Part shown: in pieces, positions 25,742 through 34,718 of the stretch | How the letters are laid out: every line of letters starts with the position of its first letter | How positions within the stretch are numbered: position 1 is the first letter of the stretch | Assembly: GCA_002839355.1 (NCBI GenBank) | Contig: PGXW01000031.1 | Coordinates: forward strand, 1-46,557 | DNA: 46,557 nucleotides | DNA from: Spirochaetae bacterium HGW-Spirochaetae-2 | GTDB taxonomy: Bacteria; Spirochaetota; Spirochaetia; Sphaerochaetales; Sphaerochaetaceae | Direction: 5' to 3' | The notes under the pieces: model-generated | What the model was told of the DNA's origin: nothing | The model's input: only the letters and a program-made list of their open reading frames with translations | Databases searched by the model: none | Position numbers and translations under genes: made by a program

Positions 25742-25900
25742 GGAGCAGGTTTTGGGGCAACAGGAACAATGGAACAAGAATATCTACTACATAAGTGGAA
25801 GTAGATATACAGGGAATGAGAGTGGCGGCGAGGGCGTATATACGCACGTGGGACTTTATAGGACCCCCTGTTCCTTTCGTTCCACTCGTTCCTTCGTTCC
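25601..25900. repeat. Cluster of 13 GGAAC/GTTCC pentamers, possible origin
   Basis: GGAAC or its complement occurs 13 times in 300 bp, at 25601, 25612, 25669, 25681, 25686, 25697, 25709, 25763, 25771, 25870, 25879, 25888 and 25896. About one would be expected. The last four are spaced 9, 9 and 8 bp, iteron-like. The cluster spans the 3' end of the primase-helicase gene and the 174-bp non-coding gap after it. A phage origin often lies in or beside its initiator gene. Confidence 0.55.
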
Positions 25901-25915
25901 AAAGGGAGATTTGGA

Positions 25916-26197
25916 ATGCTTGAGAAAGAGATCGAGTTGCAGCTGGTGAAGGTTGTGAAGAAGATGGGAGGCCGGGCTGTGAAATTCATGAGTCCCGGCT
26001 TCGATGGAATGCCGGACCGATTGGTGCTGCTGCCCGGCGGACGGTGCGGCTTTGTGGAAGTGAAGGCCCCGGGCAAAAAGATAAGGGCACTCCAACGGGT
26101 AAGGCATGAAATGCTGAAGGCCCTGGGGTTCAAGGCATACGTGCTGGATGCAAAAGAGCAGATAGAGGAGATCATCAATGACATATGCACCGCATGA
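25916..26197 (+). CDS. VRR-NUC domain nuclease
   Basis: A 93-residue stand-alone VRR-NUC (PD-(D/E)XK) nuclease. The catalytic core is GMPDRLVLLPGGRCGFVEVKAPG, with D in PDR and E-x-K in EVK. N- and C-terminal helices complete the minimal fold. GGGAG lies 7-8 nt before the ATG. It overlaps the SNF2-type helicase gene by 20 nt. This nuclease/helicase pair is a recurring phage module and probably processes branched or stalled replication intermediates. Confidence 0.9.
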   Translation: MLEKEIELQLVKVVKKMGGRAVKFMSPGFDGMPDRLVLLPGGRCGFVEVKAPGKKIRALQRVRHEMLKALGFKAYVLDAKEQIEEIINDICTA

Positions 26198-27551
26198 CTA
26201 CCAACAGTATGCGAGCGACTTTATTGAGCAGCACCCCGTGGCAGCGGTATTACTGCAAATGGGACTTGGCAAGACAGTCATCACATTGACCGCCCTTTCC
26301 AACCTCCTCTTCGATTCCTTTCTGGTTCGAAAAATACTGATCATCGCGCCCCTTCGGGTTGCACGGGATACCTGGCCTGCCGAAATCGGCAAGTGGGATC
26401 ACCTTGGGGATTTGATTCCGTCAGTGGCCGTGGGAAGTACCGCCGAGCGCCTTACTGCCTTGGAGCGCAAAGCTGACCTATACATCATCAACCGTGAGAA
26501 CATACAGTGGCTGATCGAGGAGACCACCCTGCCCTTCGACTTCGACATGGTGGTCGTCGACGAACTCTCGTCGTTCAAGAACCACCGCTCCAAGCGCTTC
26601 AGAGCGCTGATGAAACGCCGTCCCGTGGTAAAGCGCATCGTAGGCCTGACTGGCACCCCGGCAAGCAATGGCCTGATCGACCTCTGGGCGCAGTTCAAAC
26701 TGCTGGACAAGGGTGTGCGCCTAGGCAGATTCATCGGAGCTTACCGTGATGCATACTTCAGGCCCGACAAGCGCAGCGGCCAGGTGGTGTTCAGTTACAA
26801 GCCCGCCCCCGGTGCCGAGGAAAGGATCTACCAAGCGATCGAGGACATCACCATCTCCATGAAGGCCCAGGACCATATCAGGATGCCCGAGCTCGTGACC
26901 AATGAATATAAGATTTCCCTCAGCGACGATGAGCGGATGGCCTATGAGAGACTACGGAAAGATCTGGTGCTCGACGCCTCCGGAGGACAGGTGACAGCAG
27001 CCAATGCGGCAAGCCTGTCGGGCAAGCTGCTGCAGCTGGCAAATGGGGCTGTGTACACCGACGACGGGAAGACCATTGCCCTTCACGATCGCAAGCTCGA
27101 TGCGCTTGAGGACCTCATTGAGGCGGCCAACGGGAAAAGTGTGCTGGTGGCCTATTGGTTCAAGCACGACCTTCAGCGGATTGCGGGGAGGCTGGAGAAG
27201 CTTGGCGTGTCGTTTTCAACTCTGGATACGAGCGAAAGCCTCCAAAAGTGGAATGAGGGAAAACTCCCGGTCGGTTTGATTCACCCCGCATCCGCTGGGC
27301 ATGGGCTGAACCTCCAAAGCGGTGGCAATTGCCTGATCTGGTTCGGACTGACCTGGAGCCTCGAACTCTACCAGCAGACGGTAGCGCGCCTGTGGCGCCA
27401 AGGGCAGCAGTCCGAGACGGTGGTGGTCCAACATCTCATCACCGAGAAGACCATCGATGAGCGCATCATAAAGGTTCTTTCAGGTAAGGCACTAACTCAG
27501 GATGCGTTGATCGAAGCGGTAAAGGCCGAACTTTCAGGGGGCACTCGATGA
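26178..27551 (+). CDS. SNF2-like DEAD/DEAH helicase
   Basis: A 457-residue superfamily 2 ATPase of the SNF2 group. Walker A is QMGLGKTVI, the DEAD-like box is VVDELSSFK, motif III is GLTGTPASN, and motif VI is QTVARLWRQGQ. It is small, without the accessory domains of chromatin remodellers, as usual for phage versions. AGAGGAG lies about 8 nt upstream. Coupled to VRR-NUC upstream and, by 4-nt overlap (ATGA), to the next small gene. Likely a DNA translocase in replication or recombination. Confidence 0.9.
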   Translation: MTYAPHDYQQYASDFIEQHPVAAVLLQMGLGKTVITLTALSNLLFDSFLVRKILIIAPLRVARDTWPAEIGKWDHLGDLIPSVAVGSTAERLTALERKADLYIINRENIQWLIEETTLPFDFDMVVVDELSSFKNHRSKRFRALMKRRPVVKRIVGLTGTPASNGLIDLWAQFKLLDKGVRLGRFIGAYRDAYFRPDKRSGQVVFSYKPAPGAEERIYQAIEDITISMKAQDHIRMPELVTNEYKISLSDDERMAYERLRKDLVLDASGGQVTAANAASLSGKLLQLANGAVYTDDGKTIALHDRKLDALEDLIEAANGKSVLVAYWFKHDLQRIAGRLEKLGVSFSTLDTSESLQKWNEGKLPVGLIHPASAGHGLNLQSGGNCLIWFGLTWSLELYQQTVARLWRQGQQSETVVVQHLITEKTIDERIIKVLSGKALTQDALIEAVKAELSGGTR

Positions 27552-27769
27552 CCGAGACGAGCATGAGACATCTGGCTGCTGCGATTGTGGATCGAGCTGT
27601 TAGTGATTGGCACAAGGCGGTATCGCAGTTAGAAGGCAATCCCGATTACGTATATGCATGGGCAGAAAAGGATGAGATCGAACGGTTCTTCGAAAGTGAG
27701 TGGTTCGAGCTCCTGTGCGATATCAGCCCCGACTTCACCAAGATTCACCTACAAGAGGCAAGAGCATGA
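27548..27769 (+). CDS. Small early phage protein, 73 aa
   Basis: An acidic helical protein with an aromatic patch (IERFFESEWFELLCDISPDF). Four-base overlaps with the helicase gene before it and the DUF1492 gene after it make it a credible gene. I recall similar short proteins at this position in other phages, but no function. Confidence 0.65.
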   Translation: MTETSMRHLAAAIVDRAVSDWHKAVSQLEGNPDYVYAWAEKDEIERFFESEWFELLCDISPDFTKIHLQEARA

Positions 27770-28176
27770 AAGCAAAGGAATATCTGTCGCAGGCATGGTA
27801 TCTGGACAAGCGCATCAAGACCAAGGAACGCCAGCTCGATTGGCTCAGAAGCCATGCCGTCTACGTCTCCCCCAACCTCACCGAGGTCCCCAAGGCTCCG
27901 TCGATCAGGCGCTCTCCCGTAGAGGAGGCGGTGGTGCGCATTACCGAGTTGGAGAATGAGATCAACACCAGCATCGCCCAGTTGATGCGGCTCAAGACCG
28001 AGATCGCCGAAGTGATCCGGAACGTGAACAGCATGGAGTGCGAGACGCTGCTGGAGATGCGCTACCTCGCCTTCCTTGCTTGGGACCAGGTGGCAGTGCA
28101 ATTAGGATACAGCCAGGACTATATCTACCACCTGCATCGGAAGGCGCTGGCGCTGGTGAGGGTCCCTGTCAGTTGA
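27766..28176 (+). CDS. DUF1492 / sigma-like late regulator
   Basis: A 136-residue protein. The N-terminal half is a coiled segment of the DUF1492 type (KAKEYLSQAWYLDKRIKTKE), and the C-terminal half is a sigma region 4-like helix-turn-helix (WDQVAVQLGYSQDYIYHLHRKAL). The position as last gene of the early operon and first regulator before the terminase region matches ArpU/RinA-like activators of late genes. Overlap with the previous stop fixes the start at 27766. Regulation of late genes is inferred from position. Confidence 0.75.
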   Translation: MKAKEYLSQAWYLDKRIKTKERQLDWLRSHAVYVSPNLTEVPKAPSIRRSPVEEAVVRITELENEINTSIAQLMRLKTEIAEVIRNVNSMECETLLEMRYLAFLAWDQVAVQLGYSQDYIYHLHRKALALVRVPVS

Positions 28177-28183
28177 AACACCC

Positions 28184-29497
28184 TTATCCCTGCAGCAACC
28201 ACGAATAGGCGGGAACGATGTGGATGATCCTTCCCGTCTTCTCGTCCTTGAGCTCTTCTTCCTCGTACGCGGTGATGATCCACGACTCTTGCAGCCCAAG
28301 TTCCTCCATCCCATCAAGAAGCGGTGAAAGTTCCCGCTCCCTTATCTGCTCATCCTTGCCCAAACTCCAGCTGACCTGTATGAGCTGGATATCCGAATCG
28401 GGACCAACCGCAAAATCGATCTCATCACCTTGGGAAGTCTTGTAGTAGAAGATCTGCTCAGTAACACGTCGGAGTGCCATGAATACCATGTTCTCCAATA
28501 CCAGCCCGCTGTTTTCCGAAGTGGAACGGGAATAGGCTTGGACCAACGCATGGTCGACACAGTACACTTTCTTTGGATTGACCGACTGGACAGCCGTGTT
28601 GTACGAACGAATGGGAACCGTGAAGATCAAGTAACAGTCCGCAAGCTTTTCGATGTAGTCGCTGATGAGTTCGGGTGAAAGCCTGTTCCGTTCACCCGCA
28701 AGCCGCTGTTTCAGCTTGTTGACCGTGATGAGCCGGGAATAACTGCTCATCAAGATATGCACGAGCCGTTTCAACTGGACAGGATGCTGGATATTGTATC
28801 TGAGCAGGATATCGCGACTGATCACATCGTTCACCAGATTCTGGAAATAGATCGGCGCCATGGAGCTTTTCGGAAGAACCAACCGCTCGGGCATGCCTCC
28901 CATCTCAACGTAAGAATCAAAGGCACGTATGACGGCATCCCTGCTCGCGATATCCGTGATCGCTTGGGGCTTCCCGGTTGCCCGCAGGAATTCCTTGAAT
29001 GAGAACGGAAACATCTCCCAAGTGAAAGTCCTTCCCCCCAGCTCTGTCGCGATCTCCTTTGAAAGCAGTTTTGCTGAAGAACCGGTGATATACACCTCGC
29101 ACAACTGTGTCGTCTGTATCCTGTTGACAAACTGTGCCCACCGGTTCACATACTGCAATTCGTCGAAGAAGAAATAGACCTGTTGCTCATGCTTCTGGGG
29201 ATACATCCCATAGTAGGTATCCGTAATCACCGCAGGATCCGATCCTTCAAGTCTCAGGAAATCAAGGCGATCGTCAGAGAAGTCTATATAACAGATGTTT
29301 TCTGCGTCAAGGCCATCGTCAAGAAGGGACTCCATCTTCTCATGCTGCCAGGTGGATTTTCCGCAACGTCGGATTCCTATGATCACTGTCGCTTTTCGCG
29401 GAACCGGAAGTATCTGTGTATCCCTGGGGATGATGGGGAATTGGCTCCTCAGGTTTTTCTGTTGCTGGGCGATAATAAGGCGTAACATATCATTCAT
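28184..29497 (-). CDS. AAA_14 ATPase with DUF4143 domain
   Basis: About 437 residues. Walker A is IGIRRCGKST, Walker B is FFDELQYV, and the C-terminal DUF4143 region is present (ending in a nuclease-like DEIDFAVG motif). This family is common in bacteria and archaea, often in mobile regions; its role is unknown, possibly related to DNA or toxin-like functions. It lies on the minus strand between phage early and late genes, a typical cargo ('moron') position. The frame extends to a TTG at 29527, but ATGs at 29497 and 29488 are more plausible. None has a strong ribosome site. Confidence 0.8.
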   Translation of the reverse strand: MNDMLRLIIAQQQKNLRSQFPIIPRDTQILPVPRKATVIIGIRRCGKSTWQHEKMESLLDDGLDAENICYIDFSDDRLDFLRLEGSDPAVITDTYYGMYPQKHEQQVYFFFDELQYVNRWAQFVNRIQTTQLCEVYITGSSAKLLSKEIATELGGRTFTWEMFPFSFKEFLRATGKPQAITDIASRDAVIRAFDSYVEMGGMPERLVLPKSSMAPIYFQNLVNDVISRDILLRYNIQHPVQLKRLVHILMSSYSRLITVNKLKQRLAGERNRLSPELISDYIEKLADCYLIFTVPIRSYNTAVQSVNPKKVYCVDHALVQAYSRSTSENSGLVLENMVFMALRRVTEQIFYYKTSQGDEIDFAVGPDSDIQLIQVSWSLGKDEQIRERELSPLLDGMEELGLQESWIITAYEEEELKDEKTGRIIHIVPAYSWLLQG

Positions 29498-29527
29498 ACG
29501 TGCATGATACCCACAAACAGAGTACAA

Positions 29528-29892
29528 GTCAAATAGTTTTCATGTTTTTGTAAACTTTTGCAGATTAGCTATCTATATTTTGGAAACTTTGGCATCATGT
29601 GCGGGTACCAACTTTGAAGCTTTGGTAAATCAGCAATTGCCCTGTATCTATTCTTACGTTCCTGAAATATCCAATGGCATGAATACCAGTAATATAAGGG
29701 GAGAATACCAGCGCGGCATGTAGCTCCACTGGTACCTCTCGACTGGTGAGTTGTTGCAAATCTATTGACTCCGGTTTGGATGAAATAGGAAGGACTACAA
29801 GAAAGGGAAGGGGTTACTCTGAATCTGTTTTATCCATACAGGTTTCTGCAGTGAGAATGCCATTGCATCTGAACAGTTGATAGACATTTTTC
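29528..29892. other. Intergenic gap, nothing recognised
   Basis: 365 bp between two leftward cargo genes, without a supported frame or RNA. It should contain the promoter of the ATPase gene, but no clear hexamer pair stands out. Confidence 0.3.
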
Positions 29893-30600
29893 TTATGTTT
29901 TAATAGTTGATTTTATTATTGTGTTAAAGTCTTTAATCACTAAAATTGAAAAAATCGACCAAGGTATTAAGGATAATAATGCCATAGTCATTCCAATTAT
30001 ACCAGCTGTCGCTGGTACAGTCATAAGTATTCCGGATACAAGCCCGATATATGCTGTTATTTTTCGAAATTTATGATTCTTAATCATTGCTAAAAAGAAA
30101 AGAATTAACGCGATGCCATTAAAAACATAATATACAGCATAGGACGTGCCTCTCCAAATTGAATATAAAGTTTGACCAGATGCAAGCAGAATAGTTTTCT
30201 GTTGTTCGGTTACAGCCTGTGCATATTGTCTACTATTTGAAAGCATTTCGATTGATGTATTTGAAGGGAAATACAATGAGAGCCCAATCAGTCCTAATGT
30301 TAAAGCGAATATCGGCAATGATTTGTTTCTATCCTTAAGAGCGAAAAAGAGAGCAAGATAAAGGAAGATAGATGCAATCATACTTAGTAGATACAAAAAA
30401 TCAAAACTAATGAGACCAATAAGCCAGTTATTCTGAAATAGGACAAACCAGTCAATAATAGTTGTTGGATGAGGCCAAATTACATAAAAAATTATTTGAA
30501 CAGGAATCATGGTAAGCATAAAGGCAGCAGAAATTATCCCTGTTCGGTATATAGCTATTTTGAAACTAGTTTGCTGCTCAATGCTATTTTGTATTTCCAT
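29893..30600 (-). CDS. DUF4386-like integral membrane protein
   Basis: A 235-residue protein with about six hydrophobic helices and short loops, matching the DUF4386 pattern (N-terminal YRTGIISAAFMLTMIP, C-terminal LLSLIPWSIFSILVIK). It is AT-rich, much like the defence region and unlike the phage genes on both sides, which points to recent transfer. AAGGAA lies upstream of the ATG. Function unknown; some cargo membrane proteins block superinfection, but nothing here shows that. Confidence 0.7.
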   Translation of the reverse strand: MEIQNSIEQQTSFKIAIYRTGIISAAFMLTMIPVQIIFYVIWPHPTTIIDWFVLFQNNWLIGLISFDFLYLLSMIASIFLYLALFFALKDRNKSLPIFALTLGLIGLSLYFPSNTSIEMLSNSRQYAQAVTEQQKTILLASGQTLYSIWRGTSYAVYYVFNGIALILFFLAMIKNHKFRKITAYIGLVSGILMTVPATAGIIGMTMALLSLIPWSIFSILVIKDFNTIIKSTIKT

Positions 30601-30956
30601 TGTCTTATTTCCTTTTTACTCAAATCAGTATGGGAAATAATAAATTAGTCTCTATTATTTATTAACTGCAGGGTCAATGGTTTTTTTACAGTATAGTACT
30701 ATCCCTTTAACCTTTACAATAAATAACTCAATAATAAGCCCGAATAGGGTTTATTCGGTGCTTGAGAACGCATTCAAGAACAGGTGTATGGACTGATCAT
30801 GAGTGCTCCCGATATCCTTGGAACCCAATCGTTAAAATATCAGAAAATAACAGTTGTGCTCAGTTCGTCTTGTACGCTACTGTACACTCAGACAAGTCCA
30901 ATCGAGAGCTCGGGAATTCCTCCCGGGCTTTCTTTTTGCCCCAAGGAGTACCCCTC
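30601..30956. other. Regulatory gap before the late operon
   Basis: 356 bp with no gene. The left half is AT-rich, like the cargo gene. The right half holds a short dyad (GTACGCTACTGTAC) and then the terminator at 30907. The late promoter acted on by the DUF1492 protein may lie here. Confidence 0.4.
30907..30937 (+). terminator. Intrinsic terminator ahead of late genes
   Basis: AGCTCGGGA (30907-30915) pairs with TCCCGGGCT (30921-30929) over 9 bp with one G-T pair and a 5-nt loop, followed by TTCTTTTT. It could stop leakage into the late operon and be passed by antitermination. Confidence 0.75.
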
Positions 30957-31319
30957 ATGCCCTACAAGCCCAAGCGACCGTGCAGCCACCCAGGCTGTCC
31001 ACATCTCACCGACGGTCGGTACTGCGAGGAGCATGCGAAAGAGGCTGCGAGCGCCTACGAACGCAACCAACGAGATCCCGGCACCCACAAGCGCTACGGA
31101 TCCACTTGGAGGAAGGCCCGGAAAACATTCCTTGAAGGGCATCCCTTCTGCGAGCTGTGCAGGAGAGAGGGACGCCTTACACGAGCGACGGTTGCCCATC
31201 ATATCACTGCCACTAGATATGGTGGTACGGATGACGAGGAGAACCTCATGGCACTATGCAACAGGTGCCACTCAGCCCTCCACGGGCGCCAGAGAGACCG
31301 ATGGAACGTTAAAAGGTAA
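30957..31319 (+). CDS. HNH endonuclease (terminase-associated)
   Basis: A 120-residue protein with an N-terminal zinc knuckle (CSHPGC...YCEEH) and a C-terminal HNH domain (CELCRREG, then VAHHITATRYGG, then NLMALCNRCHSALHG). HNH proteins beside terminase genes are required for genome cleavage and packaging in HK97-like and cos phages. AAGGAG lies 8 nt before the ATG at 30957. A longer frame starts upstream but covers the terminator, so it is not used. Confidence 0.9.
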   Translation: MPYKPKRPCSHPGCPHLTDGRYCEEHAKEAASAYERNQRDPGTHKRYGSTWRKARKTFLEGHPFCELCRREGRLTRATVAHHITATRYGGTDDEENLMALCNRCHSALHGRQRDRWNVKR

Positions 31320-31454
31320 CTATTAGTAGCGCCAACCCTAGGGGTATCTGAATCTCTACACCATATGTAGTGTACAACGGGCAGGGGCAATCACGCGGAA
31401 AAATTGGAATTCAAACGGGGGATTGACCCCCTCATCATACGAAGGCGGTGCGAC

Positions 31455-31988
31455 ATGGCAAAAGACGGTACCAACCGTGGCGGTGCCCGCGTCGGTGCAG
31501 GGAGGAAACCCAAGGCTCTCTCAGAGAAAATCCACGATGGCAGAGCGGCCCGCGTGGTGCAATTGCCCGAGGCTCCCGAGCTCGAGGGCGCGGACATGCC
31601 TGAGGTCAAATATTACATGACGGTCACCCAGAAGAGTGGCATCGAGCTCGATGCTGCAGAGGTCTTCCAGGAGACATGGGATTGGCTCAAGACCAGGCGC
31701 TGTGAGAATTTAGTCAGCAGCCAGATCATACACCAGTACGCGATGGCAGTGGCGCGATGGATCCAGTGCGAGATGGCAGTCAGCGAGTACGGCTTCCTCG
31801 CAAAGCACCCGACCACCGGTGCCGCGATCGCTTCTCCCTACGTTGCGATGAGCCGTGAATACATGAAACAGGTAAACCAGATCTGGTACCAGATCTTCCA
31901 GATTGTGAAGGAGAACAACGCCACCTCCTACCAAGGAGCGAACCCTCAGGATGACCTGATGGAACGACTGCTCACTGCACGCCGGTAA
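31455..31988 (+). CDS. terS: Phage terminase small subunit, P27 family
   Basis: A 177-residue protein. The N terminus has the basic GGARVGAGRKPK motif common in P27-type small terminases, followed by helices that form the DNA-recognition ring. It binds the packaging site and feeds DNA to the large subunit. The large subunit lies 6 kb downstream rather than next to it, because methylation, lysis and amidoligase genes intervene. GGCGGTG before the ATG is a moderate ribosome site. Confidence 0.85.
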   Translation: MAKDGTNRGGARVGAGRKPKALSEKIHDGRAARVVQLPEAPELEGADMPEVKYYMTVTQKSGIELDAAEVFQETWDWLKTRRCENLVSSQIIHQYAMAVARWIQCEMAVSEYGFLAKHPTTGAAIASPYVAMSREYMKQVNQIWYQIFQIVKENNATSYQGANPQDDLMERLLTARR

Positions 31989-32022
31989 CGCCAAACAATC
32001 AAACAACCAAAGGAATTCAAAC

Positions 32023-33186
32023 ATGAAGAACTACCTCACATCCGAGAGTGTCTGCCAAGGACATCCCGACAAGCTGTGCGACTACATCGCCGATTCGATA
32101 CTCGATGCCTGCCTGAGCAGCGATGCATATTCACGCGTGGCCTGCGAGGTCATGTCGACCAAGGGCCGGATCATCGTCGCCGGTGAGATCACCAGCCGTA
32201 CCAAGGTCAACATACGCCAAACCGTACGGACCGCCCTTGCAGAGTGTGGCTACAACCCCAAGGAATTCACCATCAGCGTGTTCCTCCACAACCAGAGTTC
32301 TGACATTGCAGGCGGCGTCGATACAGCCCTGGAGATCAGGGATGCCGAGGGTGACCGGGATGAATTGGGAGCCGGGGACCAGGGCACGGTGTACGGATAT
32401 GCAACCGACGAGACACCCACCTGCATCCCCTTGCCTCTTGAACTCTCCCACCGCATCTGCAGCATCCTGGACAAGTGCAGGAAAAACGGCACCATCATGG
32501 GAATCCGCAGCGACGGCAAGGCCCAGGTTTCGGTGGAGTATGATGATGGCATTCCCGTCAGGGTTGCCGCCGTCATCGTCTCGGTCCAGCATGAGCGTGA
32601 CAAGAATCTGGACACACTCAAGGGCGAGCTCATCGAAAAGGTGCTCGAGCCTGCCTTCATCCACTTCCCCCTCGATGCACACACCCGCATCCTCATCAAC
32701 CCATCCGGTCGTTTCGTTGAGGGCGGACCTGGTGCCGACACCGGCCTGACAGGTCGCAAGATCATGGTGGACACCTACGGGGGTCTGGCACTCCACGGCG
32801 GGGGCGCCTTCAGCGGCAAGGATGCGACCAAGGTGGACCGAAGCGGAGCCTACATGGCGCGCATGATCGCCAAGAACATCGTCTCAGCCGGCCTTGCCAA
32901 ACGCTGCGGGGTAGCAATCTCGTATGCCATCGGTAAGGCCGAACCTGTCGCAGTAAATGTACACACTTTCGCTACAGGAAATATCGACGATGAGCAGCTT
33001 GCGGATGCTGTCCGCACAGTCTTCAGCCTCAAGCCGAAGGACATCATCGAGGAGTTGGGGCTGCGCAGTCCCATATACAACCTTACCTCCTGCTACGGCC
33101 ATTTCGGAAACTCCCTCTTTGCATGGGAACAGGTGAGCGAACGGTATATAGAGGCGCTCAAGGGAGAATTGGATCATGACCATTGA
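32023..33186 (+). CDS. metK: S-adenosylmethionine synthetase (phage-encoded)
   Basis: A full-length 387-residue MetK: HPDK at 14-17, the ATP motif GAGDQG at 116-121, and the P-loop-like GGGAFSGKD at 259-267. It makes S-adenosylmethionine from methionine and ATP in the cytoplasm. A host gene would not normally sit inside a terminase region. Here it overlaps the following DNA methyltransferase gene by 11 nt, so the phage probably supplies its own methyl donor for DNA modification. All visible motifs are intact, implying activity. Confidence 0.93.
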   Translation: MKNYLTSESVCQGHPDKLCDYIADSILDACLSSDAYSRVACEVMSTKGRIIVAGEITSRTKVNIRQTVRTALAECGYNPKEFTISVFLHNQSSDIAGGVDTALEIRDAEGDRDELGAGDQGTVYGYATDETPTCIPLPLELSHRICSILDKCRKNGTIMGIRSDGKAQVSVEYDDGIPVRVAAVIVSVQHERDKNLDTLKGELIEKVLEPAFIHFPLDAHTRILINPSGRFVEGGPGADTGLTGRKIMVDTYGGLALHGGGAFSGKDATKVDRSGAYMARMIAKNIVSAGLAKRCGVAISYAIGKAEPVAVNVHTFATGNIDDEQLADAVRTVFSLKPKDIIEELGLRSPIYNLTSCYGHFGNSLFAWEQVSERYIEALKGELDHDH

Positions 33187-34420
33187 ACAGAAACACATCG
33201 ATGAGTTGCTGCCTGCTGACTACAACCCGCGCAAAGACCTCAAGAGCGGCGATGCCGAGTATGAGAAACTCAAGCGCTCGATCGAGCAGTTCGGCTATGT
33301 GGAGCCGGTGATCTGGAACAGGACCACCAGTCGGGTCGTAGGGGGCCACCAGAGGTTGAAGGTCCTCAGGGATGCCGGACACACCGAGCTCGAATGCGTG
33401 GTCGTGGATCTCTCCGAGGACAAGGAGAAGGCCCTCAACATTGCACTGAACAAGATCAGCGGTGAGTGGGACAAGGACAAGTTGGCTCTTCTCATCACCG
33501 ATCTGCAGGGTCTGGACTTCGACGTATCGCTCACCGGCTTTGACCCGGCCGAGATCGACGACCTGTTCAAGGACTCGCTTGCCGACGGTGTGCATGATGA
33601 TGACTTCGATTTGGAGGCGGAGCTGGAGAAGCCCACGATCACCAAGAGCGGGGACCTGTGGAAACTGGGAAGACACCGCCTGGTATGCGGGGATAGCACC
33701 AAGGCCGAGACCTTCGAGTTACTCATGGCGGGTGCCAAGGCGAACCTGGTGGTCACCGACCCGCCCTACAACGTCAACTACGAGGGACAGGCGGGCAAGA
33801 TCAAGAACGACAATATGACAGGCGATGCTTTTCTGCAGTTCCTGCTCGATGCCTTCACCAACACTGCAGAGCATATGGCCGACGATGCCTCCATCTATGT
33901 CTTCCATGCCGATACCGAGGGGCTGAACTTCAGAAAGGCATTCAGCGAGGCGGGCTTCTACCTGTCGGGAACCTGCATCTGGAAGAAGCAGTCTCTGGTG
34001 CTCGGACGCTCGCCCTACCAGTGGCAGCACGAGCCGGTGCTCTTCGGATGGAAGAAGAAGGGCAAGCACCTGTGGTACACCGGACGCAAGGAATCGACGA
34101 TCTGGGAATTCGACAAACCCAAGAAGAATGGGGAGCATCCCACGATGAAACCGGTTGCTTTGATCGCCTACCCGATCATGAACTCGTCGATGAGCAACAC
34201 GCTGGTGCTCGATCCGTTCGGCGGCAGCGGCAGCACGTTGGTTGCCTGTGAGCAGACCGAACGGAGCTGTGCCACCATCGAGCTGGATGAGAAGTATTGC
34301 GACGTCATCGTCAAACGCTACATCGAACTCACCGGATCCTCAGCTGACGTCATCGTGCAACGCGATGGATTGGATTACCCCTACGAGGAAGTCGCCTCCC
34401 AGGAGGCAAGTGATGGATGA
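33176..34420 (+). CDS. ParB-domain DNA methyltransferase (N4/N6 type)
   Basis: 414 residues. The N terminus (about 1-110) is a ParB/sulfiredoxin-like domain with GGHQRL. The C-terminal part is a beta-class methyltransferase: DPPYNVNY comes first, then the SAM motif DPFGGSGSTL. It modifies adenine N6 or cytosine N4 in a target I cannot predict, probably to protect phage DNA from restriction. Translational coupling to metK upstream is clear. Phage ParB-MTase fusions near terminase genes are common; the metK pairing is less so. Confidence 0.9.
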   Translation: MTIEQKHIDELLPADYNPRKDLKSGDAEYEKLKRSIEQFGYVEPVIWNRTTSRVVGGHQRLKVLRDAGHTELECVVVDLSEDKEKALNIALNKISGEWDKDKLALLITDLQGLDFDVSLTGFDPAEIDDLFKDSLADGVHDDDFDLEAELEKPTITKSGDLWKLGRHRLVCGDSTKAETFELLMAGAKANLVVTDPPYNVNYEGQAGKIKNDNMTGDAFLQFLLDAFTNTAEHMADDASIYVFHADTEGLNFRKAFSEAGFYLSGTCIWKKQSLVLGRSPYQWQHEPVLFGWKKKGKHLWYTGRKESTIWEFDKPKKNGEHPTMKPVALIAYPIMNSSMSNTLVLDPFGGSGSTLVACEQTERSCATIELDEKYCDVIVKRYIELTGSSADVIVQRDGLDYPYEEVASQEASDG

Positions 34421-34718
34421 GCTGACCCTGATCACTACTCTCGCGGTATGCCTGTTCGGTTCGGGAGGTATCGTATTGTGGCTGCTGAACCGACTGGCAA
34501 AGAAAAGTGATGACCGCCAGTGCTATGCGAAGGACCTGAGAGAGATCAAGACCACCATCACCAGAGTCCAGATGGGCTTGGTCATGGCACTGGAGAACGA
34601 CAAGGTCATCTTCAAGTCGCTGAGGACCCATGAGATCAACGGGGAATCCGAGGAGCAGGAGAAGAAGATGGACGATTACTTTTTGTCACTACTTGGTAGC
34701 AAGGGGGAACGGGGATGA
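34413..34718 (+). CDS. Small membrane protein, lysis cassette
   Basis: 101 residues with one N-terminal membrane helix (about 3-24), then a charged helical cytoplasmic part. AGGAGG lies 6 nt before the ATG, which overlaps the methyltransferase stop. The topology resembles XhlA-like or holin-accessory proteins. It starts a chain of four overlapping genes ending in the spanins, so a lysis role is likely but unproven. Confidence 0.6.
   Translation: MDELTLITTLAVCLFGSGGIVLWLLNRLAKKSDDRQCYAKDLREIKTTITRVQMGLVMALENDKVIFKSLRTHEINGESEEQEKKMDDYFLSLLGSKGERG

Noticed and set aside
30762-30956. Longer HNH protein starting at 30762
   Set aside because: The extra segment covers an intrinsic terminator and lacks a ribosome site, while AAGGAG precedes the ATG at 30957.
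32023-33186. metK as a host housekeeping gene marking the prophage end
   Set aside because: Phage genes continue on both sides, and metK overlaps the methyltransferase gene, so it belongs to the phage operon.
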